NCBI GenBank assembly: GCA_035235625.1
Contig: CP141144.1
Location: 42,344,014 to 42,408,013, forward strand
Origin: Saururus chinensis
Taxonomy: Eukaryota > Streptophyta > Magnoliopsida > Piperales > Saururaceae
Length of the DNA stretch: 64,000 nt
Direction: 5' to 3'
Positions 57,120-64,000 of the stretch are shown here, piece by piece. The position numbers were made by a program, and so were the translations under genes. Within the stretch, counting starts at the first letter, position 1, and each line of letters opens with the position of its first letter. The notes below the pieces were generated by a model. That model saw only the letters and a list, made by a program, of their open reading frames with translations. It ran no database searches and was not told the origin of the DNA.

Positions 57120-58600
57120 TAATAAATCAAGAAGACCCGGAGGTAGCTCGTCTTGATGTACCTCGACCGCTGATTGCTGTTGCAGGAGGAATCCCTGGGG
57201 TGCGAACCAGAAGAAGGAACTCCCTGATTGGCCTGAGAGAAGGGTGTCTGGCTGAGATCCTTGAATCCGAACTCGCTATCCCTGAATCTAGAAGTCCATA
57301 ACCATATCTCTGAAGTTCCAGACCACGTCCCCAAGCTCTTGTAGCCACTGAACCCCTAACACCACATCCGCTCCCTTCGTGGGCAGCAAGAAGAGTTCGG
57401 TGATGAAGATGTGGCCTTGGATGGAGAAGGTGGCCTGAGCACATACTCTGGAGCTCCTGAGATGCTTCCAGACACTGATCAAAACATCGAAGTGCTTCTA
57501 ATCTGACACGTAGTAGCCTAGTTTCTGAGCTACCCTATTATTGATGAAGTTATGGGTGGAACCGATGTCTATCAAGATGGCCACTTGCTGTCGCTCGAGG
57601 TGGCCTTGGACCCGCATCATACGAGGAATAAATGCCCCCGAGAAAGCATGGACAGAGATCTCGGGCAGCACATCATTGTAGTGGGACGAGTCTGCCCTGT
57701 CCGCTACATCCTCCTCCTCTTCGACCTCCTCCACGAGGAGGCTGCCTTTGATAGAACAACGATGCCTTGGAACGAACTTTTTATCATAACTAGAGCATAG
57801 ACCCCTGGACCAACGTTCCTCCATCTGCGTCGGTGTGAGGCAACGGACAATCTGGCCTAGCGAAGGGGGCTATTGGCCAGGTCAACCTGACACTGAGTTG
57901 TTGGCCAGGGCGAAAAGGGGGCTAGCACTGACAGTATACCGTGGCAAGGGCCCAAGCCGCCCCCCTCTTTGCTGTCTAGCCAATTTCTCCTCCTCAATTC
58001 ATGCATGATGCACGACATCCTGTATACTTGAGCATGGAAAGTGGCGCATCTCCTTAGATATTTCTGGTTTGAGACCTCTCTTGAATGTCCCCACCAAGGC
58101 TGCCACCAGCCAATCGGGGAGGTGGTTGGCAACCTTCATGAACTCTCTATAGCATGGAAAGCATCTCGTTAAAGTTTTGGAACTCGTTGGGGCCAAACTA
58201 GATGCACATCTCATCAGAGAAGGCAGCCCAAATGGGGTAATGCACCTCCTTCTTGAAGATCTGGAACCAAACAAAAGCGTCCCCATCCAGGTGGAAAGCG
58301 GCTATGCACAGCCGTTCCACCTTTGAGTGCGTTCCCTGGTAGGCGAAAAACTTCTCAGTCTTGTACAACCACTTGACTGGGTCTTCATCCCCATTGTAGC
58401 GTGGGAACTGCAGATGGGCCAAACGAGGCTAAGCTCCTCCTCGTGGTCCTCCGTGAGGCCCCGGGTACTCCTCCCAGTCGTCCTCCATCTCTTGAAATAA
58501 GTTTCTGGGTGGCAGCATCATTGGGGCATTTTCCTGAATACCTGGAGTGCCTCGTATCTCCTAGGCCTGACACCTCCCTTCCAGGTGATCGTGCACAACA
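57120..58600 (-). pseudogene. Chromovirus 2 protease and gag remnants
   Basis: The protease block ILIDIGSTHNFI (57,498-57,824) has Ile in place of the Ser/Thr of the DSG/DTG active site. The second block GADVVLGVQWLQELG lies in another frame (57,288-57,482). Gag pieces LQFPRYNGDEDPVKWLYK and KRGLKPEISKEMRHFPC are at 57,857-58,422, with a damaged knuckle (GLCSSYDKKFVPRHRCS). The gag start is deleted. Confidence 0.85.
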
Positions 58601-58605
58601 CAAAT

Positions 58606-59640
58606 GGCCACACTAAAATATTACTTCAAAAACTCATACCAAACTATTGCCAGTCAATATGTTGGTGTTGGTGTCAATCGCCAATGGTACCTTCATCGAT
58701 ACATGGGTCCCCACTGACAATAAGAAGACTTTTTCTAGCCTAATCACCAATGTCATCATTAATGTGCCAATCACCTTTCAATGCCCAATATAACCCTTAC
58801 TCATCCCTATGTGTCAATGTTGAAAACGACTCATCTTCTCCTAACCATCAACACCCCGTCGACATGTTGGTAGAGGCGTCAACAATCAGTGCACAAAATC
58901 TCATACTGATACTATGCCAAGTTTCCCATAAATCATACAAAAAAATTCTTAAAATATGTAAATGAATCATCATAGTTATTATTAAACATAGATTCATAAA
59001 TAAAACCCTCAGTTCCTATCTCTACAAAAAAATGCTAGTCTTAGTAGTACAATCATGCAAATTTAACTCATGATTTCCATATCAATAATCAAATAATGAA
59101 ATACTTTACATTGTGTCATAAATTCATGTCCATTATCTTACCCGCAAACCCTGTTATCATGCCTCCAAGGCTTCTTCAGGATTTAGACTTTATTCAATTT
59201 GAGGCTCAGAAATTCAAACTTTTCCTTGTATGTTAATCTCTAATCTTGCAAAAATCATTCCCTTCTTTGCTTTCGATTCTAATCTACCCTTGGTCTCCTC
59301 CTTCATTATTGCCGTTAGTTTTGATTGAATGGAAGTCTTCGAGCATCAAAGGGTATTTATACAAGGAAGGAAACTAAATTTTGCTATATAACCATCAATC
59401 TTGAATGTTTTCTACTTTTGTCAGCATAATTGCTTCGACCATCAACACATCATTGGATGCACCAACAAAATTCATGAATTTTACCTACAATTTGTTGACG
59501 ATTGGTGTTTTCCAATAGTACGCTCAAGTTTTTATCGACGTGGCCACCAACAATGACATCAACGATCATTCCTAGAATAAAAAAATTCTACTATAAAGCT
59601 AACTTTTAAATATGAAAAACTTTCCTTAAGTGCATTCTGC
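58606..59640. other. Duplicated flank, copy 2 of 15,321-15,853 and 19,720-20,222
   Basis: Non-coding in my reading. It is useful because it holds the uninterrupted site (ATTAT, 59,132-59,136) of the 3.86-kb solo LTR of copy 1. After 59,632 the sequence jumps to transposase. Confidence 0.7.
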
Positions 59641-59659
59641 GTTTTGTTTTGTTTTTCAT

Positions 59660-60900
59660 GAGCAAATAGATGAGGTAGTTAATTGGGCTATAGATATGGA
59701 ACGACAGAACAAAGAATAGTTATATGTTAGGTGCATCTTTGAGGATAAAGAGGCATTAATCGTAGTCTTGAGGGAGTTTTCAATTAGAAATCATGTCTAA
59801 TACAAGGTTCTATGTATATATATGTTAGAATATACAATTAAGTGCATTGATAGTGCTTGCCCTTGGAGAGTTCATGGATCAACGAAGAGGGGTGTAGGGT
59901 ACTTTAAATTGAAGATATATGGAGGTGACCACACTTGTAGGAATGTCTAGCTTAGCACTGATCATAGGTAGTGTAGTGCATCATTTGTTTCTAACATTAT
60001 AATTCCCACCATCAAAGCTGAATTAACTCTCACACTAAGTGATATTATTCAAAGAATGAAGGAAATGTTCCACATTGACATTTCTTTTAAAAATGCATAG
60101 GCAGTAGGAATATGGCCATAAAAGCCATTTATGGGGATTGGGCTAAATCATACAAATTATTGCTAATGTACCTCAAGGAGGTACAAGATGCGAATCCCGG
60201 TACCTACTATAAGTTGGAGTTTGATCTAGTGGATGGTGGCTCATGTCTGAGATTTAAATATATGTTTTGGGCATTGGGGCCGTCTATACTGAGGTTTAGG
60301 CATTGCTTCCCGGTGATTGGTGTCGATATCACTCACTTGTACAACAAGTATCTCAAAGCTCTTATTGCTGCAATGGCTACAGATGGGAACAATGGGCTAT
60401 TTCCTCTAGCATTCGGGATAGTAGCATAGGAAAATTATGAAAATTGGAAATGGATCTTAAGTCAATTGAGGGAGAATGTACTTATGGATATAACAAATGT
60501 TGCAATCATCTCAGATCGACTTAAGGGACTTCGAAATGTCATGCTTGAAAATTTTCCTCCACCATTCTTCTACCATTGATATTGCATCCGTCACATAAAA
60601 GTAAATTTTAAGGAGTTTAAAAATGACACACTAATGGACTTGATTGGTGCAGCTGCATATGAACTAACAGTCAAACAATTTGATGCTAAAATGGACTTTA
60701 TTGGTGAGGAAAGTTAAAGGCAAAACAACTCCTCACAGGAGAAGAAGTACGCCCTGAACAATGGTCTCTTGTTCACAATGGTTTTAGAAGATTTGACATA
60801 ACGACTACAAATATGGCAGAAAGTTTAAATGCAGGCCTTAGTGTAACCTATATTTTATTGAGTAGTAAAATTCTTTGTAAAATAATCTTGCATTGCCATG
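59660..60900 (+). pseudogene. MuDR-type transposase, copy B, 5'-deleted
   Basis: Matches copy A from about 27,765 on; the N-terminal exons are missing. The zinc-binding block (IDSACPWRVHGS) and DDE core are present: VIGVDITHLYNKY, ISDRLKGLR with Asp at 60,514-60,516, and TTNMAESLNA with Glu at 60,819-60,821. All three catalytic residues are kept, unlike copy A. Stops at about 60,428 (VA then TAG), the TAG near 60,099 and a frameshift near 60,710 disable it. It lacks a chromovirus, so its reading is continuous with the flank. Confidence 0.85.
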
Positions 60901-63830
60901 GTCACCCCATATACTCCCAGAGTGGAAGGGATAATAAGGGAATAAACAAATAAAATTGGGGAGTATATAGTTCACAGGATCAACCACACCGATTATGAAG
61001 TGATGACCATGCATAGAAGGAAGCTTGTGGTGAATGTGGTTCATCAAACTTGTAGTGTAATTACCCTCAAGTCTACCAGTATCCTTGCTCTCATCTTCCT
61101 GCCGTGTGGCTAAAGCGACAATAGCTTACATAGGCAGGAGTATGTTACATATCGTCTGCTTATAAAAATGTGTATTCTGCACAATTTTACTCTCCTTGTG
61201 GTCGAGTGTTTTGGTAAAGAGATGTTCCTTATGTGTTATTACCATTAGAAACAAGACAACCTGGTCACCCATGATCTATTTGCATTAGGAATAAAATGGA
61301 CCGTGTGACCATGGAGAGTGATGGTAGAGCAGGTTATAAGTGTGGGAGGTGCAAACAATCTAGGCATAATAGTAAAAGATGCACTAACACTCCTATTGAT
61401 TGGTAAACGTACAATTAGATTGTGTGACTTTTTGTTTACTCTCCATTTTAGATATGATTATATGTTCCTCAAATTCTTATTTCCTCGTAGATCATATGGA
61501 TCATATGGATCTTTTTTACGGGCTAGGCCCCATTGGTGAGTCAGTACTTGTGTAGCAGGAGTTGCATAGGTCGGCTTCTATTTGGCAAGGAGAGGAATTC
61601 TAACTGTTCATGCATTTGATTTAATTTTTATGACTATATATTGCGTTGGGTTATAATATTTTAACTTATTTTAGGACCTCGGGTGCCTTGTGTGCATGGA
61701 ACATTTTAGATACCTACAACAGTGGCCTATAGATAGTGTATTCTACCATATATTGAGCGAGCTTGATTTAGACACTTCATCCATTTACAATACATTCAAC
61801 TTGATCGGTCATTGCTCAGCTCTCATCGAGAGATGGAGGAGGGAGACATAGACATTTCACTTACATTATGGGGAGATGTCCATCACACATATGGAGGTGG
61901 CAATTCTTCTTGGACTTCTCATTGATGGAAATGTAGTGACATACATGACAAGAGGAGGAGATTTAGATTTATTAGTTGAACTCCTTGGCAGAGAACCCCC
62001 TCATTCAGTGATGCGTGGTAGTAGAGGGAGCTTCATATGGCTATTAGGTGAGTTTCATGTGCTCCCAGAAGATGCCACTGAGATAGTCATTGAGTAGCAT
62101 GCATGCGCATATTTGCTTCATCTACTTGAGACTACTATATTTGAGGATAACACTACTAGCCATGTTCATGTCGTGTACCTCTCCCTCCTTGTTGATTTCC
62201 ACATGGCAAGCACATATGCATGGGGCAGTGCTACCATTACGTTTTTATACCATAAGTTAGGGAAAGCTTGTCAAGCTATGACCTCGAGGATTGTAGGTTG
62301 TCTGACCCTTCTTCAGGTAAATGAATTTGTTGAAGTTAGTATTTTCTACACGAACAATTTCTTTGCATTTTTTTCATAATTCTTTTATGATATTTTGTGA
62401 CATAGCTATAGTCATGGGAGCATTTATATGTTGGCCGACCAACTATTGAGATATGACACGTAGTAGAGGATGCTTCATTAGGAGCTAGGTATATATTATT
62501 TTACACTTATATTTTTAACATAGTTTTAAGTTGATGGGTTGAATTTATGTGTTAAATTTGACTCCTTAAGGTGGAATGTTTAGAGGAGAAAACCAAAAAT
62601 CTACAAGGAGTCTTGCATTTGTATAGAGGAGAGTTAGACCACCAACTCCCTTATCTAGTAATTAGATTTTATTATCACATTTAATATAATGAATATAAGC
62701 CATGTAAGGCTATTAAAAACTAATTATGCTTATAAATTGTGCAAGTAATTTGGCAGTCATACTTACCTGAAGCGTTGACTGAGTTACCTTCTCATTGTAT
62801 AGAGGGAAAAAATATGTAGATATCTCGAACACCGCTCATATGTTTTGAGATTGTAGAGCTGCATGTGCTTGATCGTGTGATGCTCCAATTTAACTTGCAA
62901 CAAGATATCCCTTCTTGTACATTAGAGTTTATCCATCGAATCACTCGACAAGGTTGTCATATTACTGACTGGGCTGCACATCATGCTGCATATATCGCTC
63001 GATGAGATATAAGAGAGCCACTATTATCCAAGGCGAGATGGCTACAACATCGCATAATTTTCGTAGCCCGTATATGCAGTGACATTTACCAATTACACGA
63101 AGATATATTCTACCATGCTATGATTCAGAGGAGATGACCTATCTGCCTAGGGGTGCGTTTGAGGCAACTTTGGTAAGTATATCTTGATTAATTATATCAT
63201 AATATTTTTTTATTTCTCATTTATGATATATATGACTTATTTTAAATTTTTATAGCATTGTTTAGCAAGACGAACATATACACATTTGACTGACGCAGTT
63301 AAAACCAATACTTTGGGTGAGGTCTTATTAGCATCATATTAGTCGATCATCAGGCACCATGAGGATGTCCTTTGTAGCCTGCTACTACTTTAGTCGGTTA
63401 TTACATACATTCATGGGCATTATCCCAATAACAAGGCAACTCAGACATCACTGAAGCATGCTCCATTCATGGATATTTCATCTTCATGTGTAGCGCCTGG
63501 CTCTCTTCCTTTATTTTCACGAGCTTTAGCTTTGCATGATTGTCCATGTTCATCATCTCCAGTTGCTTTAGATCTAGCCCCATCCCTAGCTAGTTGATAT
63601 ACAAATTGATTTGATAGTATATACTAGATGACATTGGGCAACTTGGGTGGATCCTATCCCATTATCTTCATAGACGTGTTTGGGTGAGCCATGTATTACT
63701 TATGCGGACCAAGAGAATCAGGAGTAGGAGGAGCTAGTAGAGCATCGTCAAGGTCGGGGTCGAGGTCAAGGTCGTAGGGGTAGGAGAGGTAGAGCTACTT
63801 AGAGTTGTTATATATGCTTGCTATGTAAAC
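60901..63830 (+). pseudogene. Zinc knuckle and plant mobile domain, copy B
   Basis: A CCHC knuckle (YKCGRCKQSRHNSKRC) lies near 61,335-61,380. The PMD follows with the same exon pattern as copy A: MSITHMEVAILLGLLIDGN and YAWGSATITFLYHKLGKACQ in 61,740-62,317 (no frameshift where copy A has one, but a TAG at about 62,095), then exons near 62,420-62,492, 62,573 to about 63,172, and a Gly/Arg/Gln-rich tail (RGRGQGR-type) near 63,740-63,790. The better-kept middle of the PMD complements the decay in copy A. It ends about 170 bp before the window edge. Confidence 0.8.
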
Positions 63831-64000
63831 CAAACATTTTGAGAACATTGTATCTATTTTATAGACTTTCTAATTACTCGATATGTGGATATTCATGTGA
63901 TCTATATGTTAGTTGTGTGAACATTAGTGTGTTATATATGATGTGATACAGGGGTAGGAGTTGCTTTTGGATTCAATGAATCTTAAACAAAAAAATTAAT

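Larger units (their letters stand above)
53979..58600 (-). mobile_element. Ty3/gypsy chromovirus 2, 5'-truncated
   Basis: A 4.62-kb element on the - strand flanked by CAAAT at 53,974-53,978 and 58,601-58,605. Copy 1 shows the empty site with one CAAAT at 15,316-15,320. It is related to, but distinct from, chromovirus 1. The left (3') LTR is complete (53,979-54,288). The right (5') LTR is reduced to its outer 18 bp (58,583-58,600, AGGTGATCGTGCACAACA), and the primer-binding site and the start of gag are gone, so an internal deletion followed insertion. Many stops and frameshifts mark every domain. Confidence 0.93.
34689..64000. repeat. Segmental duplication, copy 2
   Basis: Starts at AATAAGTAGGCATTTCTCTT (34,689), matching 8,436, only about 15 bp beyond the Stowaway-like element, and runs to the window end. 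Private insertions are 38,507-39,403, 39,657-49,693 and 53,979-58,600. It lacks the equivalent of about 20,222-27,765, that is, the 5' half of the transposase region. Confidence 0.88.

Overview
This is plant (angiosperm) nuclear DNA, and almost all of it is transposable-element sequence. Support: GT-AG introns, Mutator-like transposases with plant mobile domains (PMD), chromodomain Ty3/gypsy elements, Stowaway-type inverted repeats, and fragments of plant genes (purple acid phosphatase, MND1, condensin-II CAP-D3, sorting nexin 1, cellulose-synthase-like). I see no gene that looks intact and active, no rRNA or tRNA gene, and nothing bacterial. The species cannot be told from the sequence.

Layout. 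(1) 0.2-3.1 kb, + strand: decayed FAR1-type Mutator-like transposase running in frame into an OTU cysteine-protease domain, followed by a ~147-bp tandem array (3.2-3.8 kb). (2) 4.3-6.5 kb, - strand: five-exon PMD gene whose exons join in phase but carry two TAG stops. (3) 7.5-10 kb: a polypurine tract, a GC-rich block and a degenerate trinucleotide tract. (4) From about 8.4 kb to the end, the window is two diverged tandem copies of one segment: copy 1 about 8.4-32.15 kb, copy 2 about 34.69-64 kb. Each copy holds, in order, the GC-rich block, a purple acid phosphatase pseudogene, a CACTA-type terminus, an AT microsatellite, and a Mutator-like transposase followed by a PMD.

The copies differ mostly by later insertions, and for four of these the other copy still shows the empty site. 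Copy 1 gained a 3.86-kb solo LTR (15,859-19,719; target repeat ATTAT) and a chromovirus (22,245-27,735; TGAGG), which sits in the transposase gene. Copy 2 gained a 0.9-kb solo LTR (38,507-39,403), a second, 5'-truncated chromovirus (53,979-58,600; CAAAT) and a 10-kb insertion (39,657-49,693; GATTG). Copy 2 also lacks the 5' part of the transposase. A Stowaway-like element with GC-rich cargo lies between the copies (33,552-34,673).

The most unusual object is the 10-kb insertion. It has near-matching 12-bp inverted ends (TGTTGGGT.GTG) and a 5-bp target repeat, and carries exon fragments of at least four unrelated host genes (MND1, CAP-D3, SNX1, a cellulose-synthase-like gene) plus an RNase-H-like retroelement fragment. 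Two arrays of a ~93-bp repeat containing GCAGCATGATCATGCTGC bracket the MND1 exons. Its class is unresolved. All product names rest on recalled family motifs; no database search was run.
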